Program-made: the position numbers and the translations under genes
Shown here: piece by piece, positions 22,090-34,632 of the stretch
How positions within the stretch are numbered: position 1 is the stretch's first letter
How the letters are laid out: each line of letters opens with the position of its first letter
Assembly (NCBI GenBank): GCA_947359465.1
Contig: OX375874.1
Coordinates: 100,939,441 to 101,003,440, forward strand
Direction: 5' to 3'
Length of the DNA: 64,000 nucleotides
Source: Metellina segmentata
Taxonomy: Eukaryota; Arthropoda; Arachnida; Araneae; Tetragnathidae
The notes under the pieces: generated by a model
What the model saw: the letters and a program-made list of their open reading frames with translations, nothing else
Told to the model about the DNA's origin: nothing
Database searches by the model: none

Positions 22090-22690
22090 AGTTGTTTATT
22101 GGTCTGATGTAAAAGTTCGTCCCGTTTCTGGCGTTACTGGCATTGTAACGCCAAATTAGTGTTGTCCGCTTCACACGCGTAAGATTTTAATGTTGTTTGA
22201 AAGAAGGAATTTTTCAGCGAGTACTTATGTTCAAAATTGTGTTACTTAGTAATGTTTTAAAACTTCGTTGAGCATTCAAAATGGCAAAAAATAAGCAGCA
22301 TTTCCTGCATAGTATGCTTTATTATTTCCAAAATGCAATAGTGCTTCGCAAAAGCACATGATCCGTGTTGTGTAGGGTTTGAAAGAAGGACATTTTGAAG
22401 GTTTCTGAGGGTTTGAGGAAAGGAAAAATAATTAAAAAAATTACTTTTTTTAAAATTTTGTCAAGGGCATTGAAAATGGCAAGAAATAAAAAGCAGTTTT
22501 GACCTGTTTTGCTCTTTTATTTCCTAAAAAGACAAGAAGTATTCGCAAACGCAAAAGAATGTACAAGTTGTGTAGGGTGACGATTCGTAAGTGGATCTGA
22601 AAGTCTCGTGGCCTGAATCAGTTCTTTAGCAAGAAACACAGAATTTCAATGAGCACGGGATAATGCAGCTATCGAAGATATGCAGAAAAT
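22090..22690 (+). pseudogene. mariner-type transposase 5' region, duplicated and decayed
   Basis: The leader (CTGATGTAAAAGTTCGTCCC, TTTTAATGTTGTTTGAAAGA) matches those at 4970-5195 and 23158-23440. Two N-terminal starts follow: MAKNKQHFLHSMLYYFQ at about 22280, and MARNKKQF then LLFYFLKRQEVFANAKE at about 22477. The second continues to QFFSKKHRIS, equivalent to QFFSKKPQNF at 4748. Both versions have stops and frame breaks. The piece looks like two overlapping 5' ends joined together. The catalytic core is missing. Confidence 0.65.
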
Positions 22691-22736
22691 TCATGGGACA
22701 GAACGGCACATACTATATTGATTAAATGAAATTTTT

Positions 22737-23000
22737 TGTATATAAAATAATTTTTCTGAAAAGGACCGTTTTTTAAATGGCCCTGAAAAGATCCTCTGCC
22801 TTCTTTGATTTCTATTATAAAATAACTGCAACAGCTCATTAAAATACCTTTTTTTTTTCAATAAAATTTCATCCGATAACGCTATAAATTCAATCGATGC
22901 GCGAGACTTCGCGATAAACAAATAATCGTACAGTGTTGCCAAAACGCGATTACAAATAACCTCTTTTTCGTGAGCCACGAAAGAGACTTATATATATAGA
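22737..23000 (-). mobile_element. Helitron family A, 5' fragment
   Basis: On the minus strand it begins TCTATATATATAAGTCTCTT at 23000 after host A, and continues through AACACTGTACGATTATTTGT, TCGCGAAGTCTCGCGCATCG and AACGGTCCTTTTCAG. The 3' hairpins and CTAG end are missing, so the copy is truncated. A 96-codon open frame inside it is not a gene. Confidence 0.85.
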
Positions 23001-23157
23001 TTACAACTAAACACATTTTTTTGCAGCATGGCTCTTGAAACTATATAGGCACTATGTTCTATGTCGTTAGTACGAGCAGCGATTTTAACTTCTTACACCA
23101 GGTTTCTTTTTCACACGGGTTTCTTCTAACACTCCCATATGGTTGCATGAAATTTTA

Positions 23158-23440
23158 TACAGGGTGTCCTATAAGTTCCCGTACTGACAATTCGTCCTTA
23201 CTGTCTGCTATTTTTAAATGCTGAACAAAATTTAAAACACAGCTAAATAACGCATATTTTTTCACAAGTGCTCGATGAAACTGCATCTTTCAAACAACAT
23301 CAAAACTTTAACCGCGTAAAGTAGATAACACTTCGATTTTTGGGATGCAATGGCCATCAAAAACGGGACGAACTTTTGCATCAGCCCATTGTTTAATGCC
23401 CCTTTCGTCACAATACGCAGATGCCAAATGGTCCCTCTTT
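23158..23440 (-). mobile_element. mariner deletion derivative (leader joined to 3' terminus)
   Basis: The terminus reads CAGGGTGTCCTATAAGTTCC preceded by TA, matching the mariner end at 14157. Immediately inside is the 5' leader homologous to 5195-4970, including TGATGCAAAAGTTCGTCCCG and ATCGAAGTGTTATCTACTTT on the minus strand. The transposase body is absent. This is what an internally deleted, non-autonomous copy would look like. I could not see the second terminus. Confidence 0.6.
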
Positions 23441-23444
23441 TAAA

Positions 23445-24055
23445 AGGTGAAGTTACGCTTATAACAATCGCAAACTTTTTTATTGATGAAAACTGGGATT
23501 AATTATTGATTTAAAAAATAATGTCCCTTTCTGTCACAGACAAATTGTAGATCTGTACTTTTTGTCATTTTTGCTGCAGTTTCAAAATAAAACAACGATT
23601 AAGCGGTCGAAAGAAAAAAAATAAAGGTATAAGTAAGTAGAAGGAGGTTAGGAAATGCAGGGCATATTATAAATTTCAAATGGGAAAAAGTACAGTAAAA
23701 ATTCATGTAAAAATAAAAAATATCACTGTAAAGAAGCACTAAAGATATTTAGAGTAATTGATAGAAAATTCAAATGATTTAGGGAAAAAAGGTTGAAATA
23801 GAAATTTATTGTCTTAAACACCTATAAAAACATGATACAACAACCCTCAAAGTAAAGTTCAAGATAATTAAGCATGTATTCAGCTTTACGATACAAAGTA
23901 AAAGAGTACTAATACTAGCAAGTAACCATACTCACAGGAGTCGGATTAATATCTTCTGACACTTCTAAGTTTTACAATAGTTAGCGTTGAACTAAGATTT
24001 TCTGGAAACTGTAGGGTTTTAAGTTCCAATCCACCCAGACCGTCATATACAAAGG
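23445..24055. other. Intergenic, no gene seen
   Basis: AT-rich, A-rich on the plus strand. Nothing recognised. Confidence 0.5.
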
Positions 24056-24059
24056 AGCA

Positions 24060-24265
24060 GGTGGATATTAAGTCAATCGTGGTCTCAAATTTCCTCATTA
24101 TGGCGTGGTATAAATTTGGAAAATAGGGTTGCAGCTCAGGTATTGACTCGTGATTACGTGGTGTTGTCCTAGTATCTTTCTCTTTGTGATTGATCCCGGA
24201 CCTTCAACAGTAACTCGTTGAGTTACTCCGGAGTGACGTTGATTAAAATACGTACCAGAAAGAAA
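24060..24265 (+). mobile_element. SINE family 1, 3' part
   Basis: Body and tail blocks: GATTACGTGGTGTTGTCCTA, TGATTGATCCCGGACCTTCA, GGAGTGACGTTGATTAAAAT, ending CGTACC. The head is decayed (around 24060-24100). Confidence 0.75.
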
Positions 24266-24424
24266 TTTTCTGTAAATGCTTCTTCCTTGGTGGATTTGCT
24301 GAGACATCCGAAATACACTATCATCAGCATAAGAAGTATTTCAGTATTTTGAGGTGAGTATACTTTGTAAAACACATACTTTATTTACGTCGAAACTAAA
24401 CTAGACTTAAGGTACTAATTTTAC

Positions 24425-24520
24425 GTCACACTCTGGAAGAACACAACAGGCTATTGACAACGGTTCGGAATCAAACCCAAAGGGAAAGATTCGAGAATAA
24501 CAGCAAGTAATTCCGAACAA
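24425..24520 (-). mobile_element. SINE family 1, tail fragment
   Basis: About 95 bp of the tail on the minus strand, including GTTTGATTCCGAACC and AGCCTGTTGTGTTCTTCCAG blocks. Strongly diverged. Confidence 0.6.
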
Positions 24521-24524
24521 CCGC

Positions 24525-25920
24525 TTTGAGTCCATTGATACAATAAAAGAAAATTCTACACGAACCCTGAAGGAGTTTCACAAAAACGACTTTCATGCAT
24601 GTTTTGAGGATTGGAAAAAACTTTGACAGAAGCGCATTGAAGTCGGTGGAGATTACTTTGAAGGAGATGCAATAAATTTGGACCAATAAATTGATACCTT
24701 TTGTTTTATGACAGCACATCGGGTATTTTGTGATCACAGTAGTATATCAGAAACAAAATGGCTCTTAAACACTGTAATTCAAAATGTCTGGTCAGTGACT
24801 AAAATACATCAAGTTCATTATGTAGCAGCACTGTCTTTTTAAGCCGTCATGCATAGAGGATATATTCAGTCAAATAAAATAAATTACTAAGTTATGAGTT
24901 GACAGGATAGAAATCTATACAAATTGTTATCACATCTGAGGAACCTAAAATATAGTAAGATAATTTGTAACTGCACTCTTTGAGCAAAGAAAGATGTAAA
25001 GCAATTCAGAGTAGAGATTTTATCAGTTCACAATGATGAATTGGAAACCTTATTGAAAAGAATGCTTACAATGATCATTAGTCTCGTTTATAAGTCCAAT
25101 GATTGGACATGGCTGTCAAAACTGGTATTCTGTAGAGTATTGATACCCCCGGAATGAATAACAACCAACGATATTTTCTCTCTCTCTATTTCAGTCTCGT
25201 AATACAATTTAAATGTATGTTTTTTTATCATTAGTGTACAAATATACTTACTTGAATCAGCATTCCATGGATTGGCTATATCATTACTTATAAAATGTTT
25301 TAATTAAAAGTATTTCAATTCAAAATTGGAAGTTTTATTCTTGTGTTGAGAATGTTCGATTCTTTCACATGGTATGTCTCCTTCTTTACATGCTGTTATT
25401 TAATTTTAATAAGAATACTTTTTCAACTAATGACAATGTACTTGTTGATTTTTTTAAATTAATTTATCCATGTATTCTATCAAGTTGGAAAAGTAGTATT
25501 TTTTTTTCTTATTCAGAGATTAACTTTTATTTATCCTTTGTCAAAACTTTGATATTTTGCGTGGCTACTACCGTCACACTCAGCACTTGCTTGATGTTTA
25601 CATAATTAAAAACTTTTTTTCTGTGTTCCTTTATTTGGATACACTTAAAAAAACATCAAAAGAAATAAAAACCGTTAAAATAATTGTAATTGCTATGTGT
25701 TAAAAAAGAGGGAAAATTGTCAGAAATATTCCGCATTTGTACTATTCTGTCACACGGAATGGACCTATTATGGGATGAATTTATTTTGAACGGTAATCCC
25801 TAAAGAAATCTTGCTTCTTAGAGTAAGTTTAAAACCAACAAATCAATAACCACCCCACTTTAATCTAAGTTACATTTACACTAGCATTTATAATTTGTTC
25901 TCCGTTTTCTTTGTAAATTG
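24525..25920. other. AT-rich intergenic stretch, no gene seen
   Basis: About 1.4 kb without recognised elements. A CT tract (TCTCTCTC near 25180) and T-runs only. Confidence 0.5.
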
Positions 25921-25924
25921 TTGT

Positions 25925-26690
25925 TTCTTATCCTCCAAAATGGTCTGACGAAGTTAGACTAGGTCCAAGAATCCGTTGACACAGAGAAAGTCGATAACAA
26001 GAAGAGGATATGAGTATATATCCTCCCTAGAAAGGTCCATGCTATCCAGGATGTGCGTGGCACTTTGAGCATGAAGCGTAGTGTTTCTTGCCCTCAAAAA
26101 ATGAAAGCCATTTGATATGGCCTTTGGCAAGACGTGAGAGGCTGGTCTGGGACTGTCTATCGCACGAAAGAGCTAGAAACAACCCCGGCTTACCACCCAT
26201 ATACCAATGATGGGTGGGAGGTGCCAGCCATTCCTTTTTGATGTGGGATTTTTCCGAGAAAAAAGTTCCTTGTAGGTGAGTTCAGAAGAGGAGGGGGTTG
26301 GATGACTGCGGACCTCCTTTGCAAGATTGTCAGCTACTTCATTAACGAAAAGATCCACGTGAGATGGATTCCACTGGATGTGGATGTCATGAAGCAGTCA
26401 TATGAGCCTCAAATTTTGCAGGGTACAGATGCTTACTTTGTCCCCTATGAAGGTCAAATTAATAAGGTGTTGAATGGAGCTGCGGCTGTCACTCAAGATC
26501 CAGATCCTTCTTTGTAAATTAAAAGTACTTATTGCTTATGAATTGATATCCTCTAGGAATATTCAGTGTACTTGCATGATCTGCGCAACGACAAAATCTA
26601 TTCGGAAGATTGTATCTTCTCCACGGGTCTGTAAAAACCTCGTCAAGGATCGCATACTGTCTGCATATTTATACGAATAGCCATGTCTAG
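25925..26690 (-). pseudogene. Non-LTR retrotransposon (LINE) ORF2 end: RNase H and C-terminus
   Basis: The minus-strand translation gives a ribonuclease H domain: IWILSDSRSSIQHLINL with a catalytic Asp, then IQWNPSHVDLFVNEVADNLA with the final H/N-E-A-D-LA block, then a Ser/Pro-rich linker (TPSSSELTYKELFSRK). The C-terminal region follows, ending ATHILDSMDLSREDIYSYPL then LVIDFLCVNGFLDLV and stop (about 25930). This order is that of Jockey/I-like arthropod LINEs. The reverse transcriptase and endonuclease are absent (5' truncation is usual for LINEs), and there are frame breaks near 26170 and upstream of 26520. Confidence 0.85.
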
Positions 26691-27625
26691 TTTGTAGACT
26701 TAGTAAACATATTCGGAGGGCCTATCATGTTGGTTGTTTAGGGAGGTTTTATGGCCTTTAGTAGGGAGGTTTTATGGCGATAGACTCATATTAGCCATGC
26801 AGCGCCAGTCACAAAACCTACAATATGAAGTAACAGACATGCTTAAAGTTTTACTGGCAAAATGAAAGAGACAAATTCATCAAAGGAGGTATGTACTTCA
26901 CAGGAATCTAATCAGCGCCGCTTATAAGTCGCAGGTGGCTATCGCCGTGAGCATACCCACAGCTCCACGATGACCCTATCTAGTCTGTTTACCTCCTAAA
27001 CCTATTCGGAGCGGCGTATCTAGTCTGCAATTCTAGTAAACGTACTCGGAGATCCGTATCTAGTCTCCAAGCCTAGCAAAACTATCCGGAGAGTCGCATA
27101 TTGTGTGTGGGCCTAGGAAAAATATATGATGGCCGTATATAGTCTCTGGGCCTAGTAGATCTATCCGGATATCCGTATCTAGTCTCTGAGCCTAGTAAAT
27201 CTATTCGGAGGTCCGTATCTAGTCTCTGGGCTTAGTAAATCTATCCGAAGTTCCGTATTTAGTCTCTGGGCCTCTAGTAAATCTTTCCAGAGATCCGTGT
27301 ATCTAAACTCTGGGCCTACTAAACCTTTACGGAGAGCCATATATAGTCTACGGGTCTTGTAAACCTAAACAGAGAGCCGTATTTAATCTGCGGTCATAGT
27401 AAACCTGTAATAGCCGTATCTAGTCTGTGAGCCTAGTAAAAATGTCTGTAGATTCGTATCTAGTCTGCGTACCTAATAAATATATTCAGAGAGCCGAACT
27501 GTGGACACTGTAAACTAATACGGATAACCGTATCTAGCCTTTGGGCCTAGTAAACGTATACGAAGAGCCCTATCGTCTGTGGGCCTAGTAAAACAATAAG
27601 GAAAGCCGTATCTAGTCTGCTCGCT
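26672..27625 (+). repeat. 40-bp satellite, about 17 units, interrupted by a SINE
   Basis: Unit approximately CCGTATCTAGTCTCTGGGCC then TAGTAAATCTATTCGGAGAG, period 40. Units are quite diverged (10-30% by eye). One unit at 26672-26726 is separated from the main array (26975-27625) by the SINE at 26727-26974. Confidence 0.9.
26727..26974 (-). mobile_element. SINE family 2 inserted in the satellite, with target duplication
   Basis: On the minus strand: tRNA-like head with GGAGCTGTGGGTATGCTCAC and a decayed box B, body block TTGTGACTGGCGCTGCATGG, tail ...CCATAAAACC...AACCAACA. The satellite text CCTATC occurs on both sides (26721-26726 and 26975-26980), a short target duplication as expected from LINE-assisted insertion. 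Confidence 0.78.
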
Positions 27626-27639
27626 TGATAATAACATTG

Positions 27640-30385
27640 CAATGGCAATACCTTTTATGTGTCTCCAAGCCTAAGATCTACCAATTCCCTACAATTTAAT
27701 TATGTTTCGGGTACGGTACTTTATCTTACGCATACGGTGTTTTGTGAACGGCCTGGTTAAACGTAATCCCAACGAGAACACCAATTCGTCAAGTAGTTAA
27801 ACATGTCTTTTGTTGTAGGGAAGAAAATATTGAAATTTTGTTCGACACTCTTTAATCTTTTCATCTTGCTAAAAATAGTTTTTAGAAAACGAAAGCTTCT
27901 AGAGTGTTTGACTATAACATCTTTTGAAGTGCAGTCTTTTTCACAAGTGCTCTTTTGACGTTTTTACCATATTTTGGGTATTATATAGTTTTATTCAAAG
28001 TTTAAAGAAAAGTGCGAAAAGAAAGTAGTTCCTTTGAAACTGGAGAGAGGCTCTTTGACTTTTTTTCAGAGTTAAATCAGCGTTTTCTTCATAACGCATT
28101 ACGGGTCCACTTTTTAAAATAATTACATTTAGTTTGTTTGAAGAATAGCTTGGAGCTTTGAGAATGAGAATAATAAGAGCATGACATGCAAGGCTTCCAA
28201 CAGCATTGAATGTTTGAATTCCTATTCAAAATAATTTGTACTTTAACGTTTTTTCTTGCAGCAGCTAAATATAGAGTCAAGAACTAAGATTTTTTTTATA
28301 TTACAACTTTACTTATTGGTTCTTCATATAAAAGCATGGGAATTTATTGAAATCTGATATTTGATACCATAAAATAAAGAGGACTTTCAAAAGGGCCGTT
28401 TCTACCGGGATGAACGTAGACTGTAGCTGTATCAAAGATTACGAACGTTGTAAAGACAAGTTCCGCATTGTTTCACGTATAATATTAATGTTGTAGTGAG
28501 CATAATCTGTGGTTTGTATTATTTGGTCAATTTTGTTTTTTGGTTTCGTAATATTTCTTCACGAAACATTGAATTTAGCATCAGTTTGTTTTTACATGCC
28601 ATTCAGAAACGACAGGTCAGGTAGTTATGTAGTTCATTGCTGATTTTTTACTGTTAATCCGATTAAGGTGGAACTTATAAATAAAAGTGAAACAGACTGT
28701 TGATAGATTAGATAAATGTACTTGTTAAATATTATAAAATGTTTTATATCACATTTTTATATTCAAGGTATTTAAAGCATGAATTACTTTAATTATTTGA
28801 TTGAAACAAAATATCTCTCGCATAGTGGAACATCATAGAGTAAAATGTTTGTACCTTAAGGCACAGAAACTGATCCAAGTATGTGAGCATTGAATTAACG
28901 TCAGAGGACAATATTGTTAGATTGTTAGCTACTAAAGATTTACACAATGTGTTCTTTAAGGAGGTATAAGAAGATACTCGTTTTTGTACTGTTTTTTGCT
29001 TCAAGCACTTATTTTATTCTTTGATACTTCGTTTCTTTGGACGTATCATCATTGTTATTGTTATGGGTGACAAGTAGAATTTATCGTCGTTGCGCGAGTT
29101 GAATTGATTAAACGCTAATTGAAAGTGATCCGAAGAATAACTTGTCCATCATACAAAAATGCAAATACGGAAAAAAGTAATTCCAAGTAAATAATTATTC
29201 CAAGATCAGCAAAGCTTTTTTTTAAATTCGCTTTACTCCAACTGGCATGTTTTATATCGATTCTTTGTGGTGTTTTTTCGTCTATTCAGAGAGAGATCCT
29301 CTTCCTAAAAATGGAAACAACATACCTATTTAGGATGATGTTCTTTCTTGAATACTGAGTATAGTTTTCAATCTAATCTAAAAATGTAAATTAACCTAAA
29401 AAGGATGTAAATTTTAAAGAAGGTGTCGTATCCGAGGCATCGGTGATTTATTGCCAAACGTCGTAACCTTGTTGTTTTGATCTAGTTTTCAGGCAACCTT
29501 ATGCTAAGGTATGAAAGTTCATATAGCATGGCAACGAAATTTGGATTTATCGAATCGCCGAGATGGTTGTCATCTTCATTTGGCGAGAAAAATTATTTGG
29601 CGACAAAATATGCTGTGGATACCGACATCATTTTACCTCAGTTTGACTGATTTTAATTGCCTTGTAATGGACACCAAAGTCAAATTAAAAAAAAATTTAA
29701 CTTGGAACTACAATGTATGGTTGCACGTTTTATTTTAACGTTAACCGTCTTACAGCAATCCTTTCTTAAAGTCAGACCATCTTATTTAAACGGTTTTATT
29801 TTACATTCCTGATTTATTTTTATAAAACTGAATTTTACAAATCATTAAGTATTGAACCAATGACTTTCATAGAAAGTTGGTCGAAATGTAAACCTATGCT
29901 TTTAGCGATATTTTGCACAGAATAAATCATCTAGGAGAGTTAGTTCATCTATATTTTTGTTTGTACGTTATTTTTACAATTCTAGACCTTTTGACACACA
30001 AAAAACATTCGTTAGAAACCTGCGGGTAACGTAGGCTACATATTAACCACCTTTCTATTTGCCCTAGTGTGCAAATGGGTGGGGGGAAAATTCAAAATCC
30101 CGATGAGAATAACATTGAGTACAAACCTTTTGCTGTATGCAATTTTGTTTTACCAGTTATAATGAAAAAGCAACTTTTTCAATAAAATTGTTTCACCAGT
30201 ATTGCTCTAAACAATTTTCCCCAGAACGTTATATTTAAACGATTTTAATGTGAGAAATTCTAATATTTATGTTTGAACTAATTTTCTAATTACTTACGTC
30301 ATACAAACAAGTAATACATTTTGGACTAATGAAAGTATTGATAAAAAGGCATTCTAATTGAGTGACTTGTGTATTCTTACAATTA
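27640..30385. other. AT-rich intergenic stretch, no gene seen
   Basis: About 2.7 kb. Open frames (for example 28089-28280, 29511-29738) show no known domain. No repeat from elsewhere in the window recurs here. Single-copy by eye. Confidence 0.5.
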
Positions 30386-31026
30386 TCTATATATATAATT
30401 CTCTTACGTGGCACGCAAAAAAGACGTTATTTGTAATCGCGTTTTGGCAACACTGTACGATTGTTTGTTTATCGCGAAGTCTCGCGCATCGATCGAATTT
30501 ATAGCGTTATCGGATGAAATTTTATTGAAAAAAAAAAGAAGGACATTTTAATGAGCTGTTGCAGTTAGTTTGTAATAGAAATCAAAGAAAGCGGCGGATC
30601 TTTTCAGGGCCATTTAAAAAACGGTCCTTTTCAGGGCCAACAATTATAGTTCAACAAGACGCTTGCACTACAACTTTCGGCAAGAAACTCAATGAAAAAG
30701 TGTGGGTCGTTTGAGTGCTGGGAAAATGTACACACAAACAACATGCTGGGTATTCAATTTCCAAAGCAACGCTCACATTTCGAGTCAAAATTTGCACAAA
30801 GTTTTCATTTGAATTCTGATTTAGAGATACTGTATATATTTTTTCTGTAATACAGCAAATTTAGATTTGAAAAACACTTTTTTGGTAACATATTTTGTAA
30901 ACAATCCCTTCTGCTAGGACACATGTCTTCATTAAGGCGAGCGAAGCGAGCATAGGTTCGCGCAGCGAACCAATGAGGATTGCGAAGCAATCCTCCGGGG
31001 GTTGGCGAGCGTCAGCGAGCAGGGGG
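30386..31026 (+). mobile_element. Helitron family A, nearly full length
   Basis: Begins TCTATATATATAATTCTCTT after host A (30385) and is almost identical to 18580-19234 throughout, including the hairpins GTTCGC-GCA-GCGAAC and GATTGC-GAA-GCAATC. It ends ...AGCGAGCAGGGGG and then departs from the family before the terminal CCCCCTAG, so the last dozen bases are lost. The high similarity to 18580 suggests recent copying. Confidence 0.9.
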
Positions 31027-31029
31027 CAG

Positions 31030-31807
31030 TAAAGTTGTTGCTCGACTGCTCTGATGTGCTGGTTTTTCGATCTGAATTTGATCTCATTATTAATGCAAGT
31101 CTAGTCCATTGTTTTGAAATTTGCACCTCAAAGTAACTATCTCTCTACATCGTTCTCTCTCCTTTCACCCAAATCTTGGTCGATTCTTGCCAGTCTAATT
31201 AGACCTCGCATAGCAAAAGCAGACCAGCAGAAGAACACACTAAACTTAAATCTGTTCTTATGGTATCATCATATCATAATTCCTACTTTAGTTTTGTGTT
31301 TGGATTTCAAATGTGTTAATTGAAGTAGGAAAATATGTTTTTGTGTTTGTGTGTTCCTTTCAGATGTTTATAAATTAAATTATTTTACTTAATTTATCTT
31401 TCCTGTTATTCATCATTCAGTATCCGTGTCAGCATCTTCAAACTATGGTAGGAAAATATGTTTAGCTTGTCAGACGTTCAAAACAAATTAAATTCTTTAC
31501 ATGATTTGTTTTCCTGTTATTCACTTCTAGGCTTCATTGTATCTTCAAAATTTGCTGTTTGAGGGTAAACTTTTTTCTTTTATTTATTAAGATATCGAGG
31601 TTCGTAATTTTATCGTTTTTTGTTCGTCCATTCCGTCTGTAGTTGGAGTTGGGTAGCCTAGGAAGCTTCTTTTAAGTGTCTAGTAAGTTGAGTAGACCTC
31701 ATTCAAGATATTTTAACTCTCTAGATTAATACGTCTATTTCTCCATAATGAGTAAGAACCTACTGCAACATCTCATCTCTGTAATTTATTAGGAATATCT
31801 TTCTTGG
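31030..31807. other. Intergenic, no gene seen
   Basis: Balanced-to-AT-rich DNA with no recognised gene or repeat. Confidence 0.5.
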
Positions 31808-32532
31808 GGGTCCGGCACACATTGAAAAAATATTTTTATTAATTAATTTAGAATTTTGATTTTTTTTTCTACTGACTACCCATCTAACTAATAAGCGAAA
31901 TCACAACACAAAATTTTTCCAAAAGTTCTTCAAAAATTTTTAATTGAAATTTTTTGAAAAAAAGAGGGGTCATTTTAAATTGCTAAGGCTCAAAATATTC
32001 TTGATTCATCTTCAAAATTCTTGCAGTAAATTATTCACAAATTTATTAATTTTAATTTTGATTAAGCAATTTAAAAAATATAAATTTAATAAAAAATAAA
32101 AAATATTTGAATGAAAATTTTTGAAAATTTTAAGGTACTTTTTTTTAAAAGTCGTATTTTTAAAAGCAAATATTTGTTTCAAATTTACTGAATCAAAATT
32201 TAAGTATAATGTTTGAAAAAAGTTATATTTCAAATTTCAACCCTTAAACTTTATCGGTTTTCGACTTAAAGCAATTTGAATACAGGAAATCTTGAAAAAA
32301 AGTATCATGGAGAAAAACGCATTTAAAGTTTTAAAGACAGATGTTGTTGCCATGACAACAACTGTCAAGAGTGTTAGATTTTCAAAACAACGCACCACAA
32401 AAATTAATATATCTCTAGTTCTAATAAAGATAGAAACATGATTTAGACGTCATTTTATGCAGAAAAACACAGACAATTTCTTAAAATAATAAAAACAATT
32501 TGAAAATGGGACGATTTTTGTGTCCCGGACCC
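31808..32532. mobile_element. Putative non-autonomous DNA transposon, GGGTCCGG ends
   Basis: Inverted termini: left GGGTCCGGCACACA, right on the minus strand GGGTCCGGGACACA (13 of 14 identical). The interior is very A/T-rich with mixed poly-A and poly-T, and no coding domain. A clear target duplication is not seen (TCTT occurs close to both ends but with two extra G on the left), so the superfamily is undecided. Confidence 0.6.
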
Positions 32533-32534
32533 TC

Positions 32535-34630
32535 TTAAAATTATAACCATAATGTCCGAATTAAATAGACACTGTATATCTGTTACATAATATATCATAT
32601 CACCTTATTTGTCCGATGACAAACAGCTACATAACATTGATCTAGAGAGTAATATTAGCAAACCGTAAACAAGCCGCACGAAATACCCATCTAATATTTA
32701 CATGCACATCACAAATGTCGGTAAATGATATTTATTATGAAAGTACGGATTACATCGTATAATAAGGACGGGAATCTCCATTAATTATGTACAATATTAG
32801 TCTGCAAAATATGTCTCATGTCTTGAAATGCAACATATCTCACACATACACTCTGTTTTCAACAAATGCAATAATACATTCATGCATATATAATAAAAAA
32901 AAAAAAAGTAATACAAAATGAAAAGGTCACAACATTATCTCCTTAGTACCCTTATTGTAGTGTAATATTACCTGTTCTCGAACAAGTGCTGTGAAACCAG
33001 TTTAAGAGGTTTGAGCAATAAACGGTAAATACCGATAAAACTAAATGAATATACAAATATTTATTTTTCTCGAGCGCAAGTGATTTGAGAGTTGAATTTT
33101 TACGTCTCTAATTCAAACAATTTAAAAGATTATTGTATTATTTAAACACAAACAATAAATTGAACTGTAACCATGATTGAAATGTGATTAAAAACTGGAT
33201 TTTGGAATTTAGGAAAACGTTTTGTAACAGAGAACGCGGATACTATGATCGAGGAATTCATCGGGTATTTGGAGACCTATCGTACTTAGTAAGGGGAGAG
33301 ACTAAATATGGTTCATTTGTATTTCATTCGTAGTTAAAACGTCTGTTCAATAAACGTCTTGTTGAATTTTTAAGTATGCTCTTTCTTTTGCCGAGAAGAA
33401 TCACACGAGGTACATCATACTAAAAAAAAGTCTCAGAAAAGTAAAAGATCACAACATTCACCCCTTAGTACCTCATAGAAGAATAAATGCAATTTCCTAA
33501 TATCGAACATAGAATATAATTTCTCTGGAGTATGAATCATGGCTAAAAATGCACGCAGCTGCTCACTATTGATTTGCCTCAAACGAGGAAATGAGTATCT
33601 AGTATTATGTGATCGAAAAAGGACATCTGATAGATATCCCTTCACAATTCGCCTTCTTCTGTTCTTTATATCGTTCTTTGCTTATATTGGAATGTTCGTA
33701 CTCTTTGTATTCGAGTTATCACTATAAGTTGAATTTTAAAATAATTAATATCATCACATACGTGTATAAGAGGGGTTTTGAGAGGACTTTTCCTTTCAAG
33801 CGAAATTTAAGTGAATGGAGTGGCTTTTACATCGAATTTCTAATGAAATAGACCGAGCATGTGGGCGCTGTCGTAAGATCTGTGAAGGATAAATCACATG
33901 GTCTTACGAATCGGCTTAGCCCATTGGCTGACGAATCGCATACTAGTGATTTTGATCACGGTCAGTATAATCAATTTTTCACAGGCTCCGTCTATTTAAT
34001 TCTAAGGTCCAAGGTTTTGTTGTGAATTGGACTTTCTGTACGTATTCCGAAAATGGCGTTATTAACCTTGTTTTTTTTAATACGACTTCGGGTCGCCGCC
34101 AATAAAATTTCCAAAGAATGAATTCCGAATTGATATATGATAGTTATATTTTGGTCAACACCGATTGAATTAGATGTCGAAATGGATGTTATCTACCTTT
34201 CAAAATAAACCCAGATATTATCATGTGAGAACATTCAGATATCTTCGTTTCCCATGTGGTTTGTTTGAAATACCCTTTCATAGCTAACATTCGCGTTCTT
34301 CTTTCAATTAATGTATATAATTGCTCTTAGCGAAAAGTTACAATCCTTTGTTTGTGATACGATGCAACGCTAACTTCTACGATTCGCTAACAAAGAGAAT
34401 ATTTTCCGTAAAACCAATTTTAAGCAATAGAAAGAAATGCCAAACTGAAACGAAATGGAAGACGCATATTGTATAGAACAATGTTTTTAAAACACATTAA
34501 GATTTGCAAGATACTTTCATGGAATACTATTACTTTTATCCGGCATCATATTTAACGACTGAATTGCAGCATATATAGGTTGAAAGAGACCAAATAAGCG
34601 TTAATTAGGCTAAACCTAAAATGTGCTTAA
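32535..34630. other. AT-rich intergenic stretch with a local direct repeat
   Basis: No gene recognised. A roughly 33-bp direct repeat, AAAAGGTCACAACATT then NNCTCCTTAGTACC, occurs at about 32920-32952 and 33440-33473. Open frames at 33433-33645 (minus) and 33539-33851 (plus) overlap one another and match no domain I know. Confidence 0.45.
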
Positions 34631-34632
34631 GC

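Noticed and set aside
22691..22978. 96-codon frame as a gene
   Set aside because: It is the reverse reading of the Helitron family A 5' block; copies elsewhere do not keep the frame.
33433..33851. Opposing open frames as exons of a host gene (membrane-protein-like plus frame)
   Set aside because: Hydrophobic content follows from T-rich codons; no recognisable family, and neighbours are repeats.
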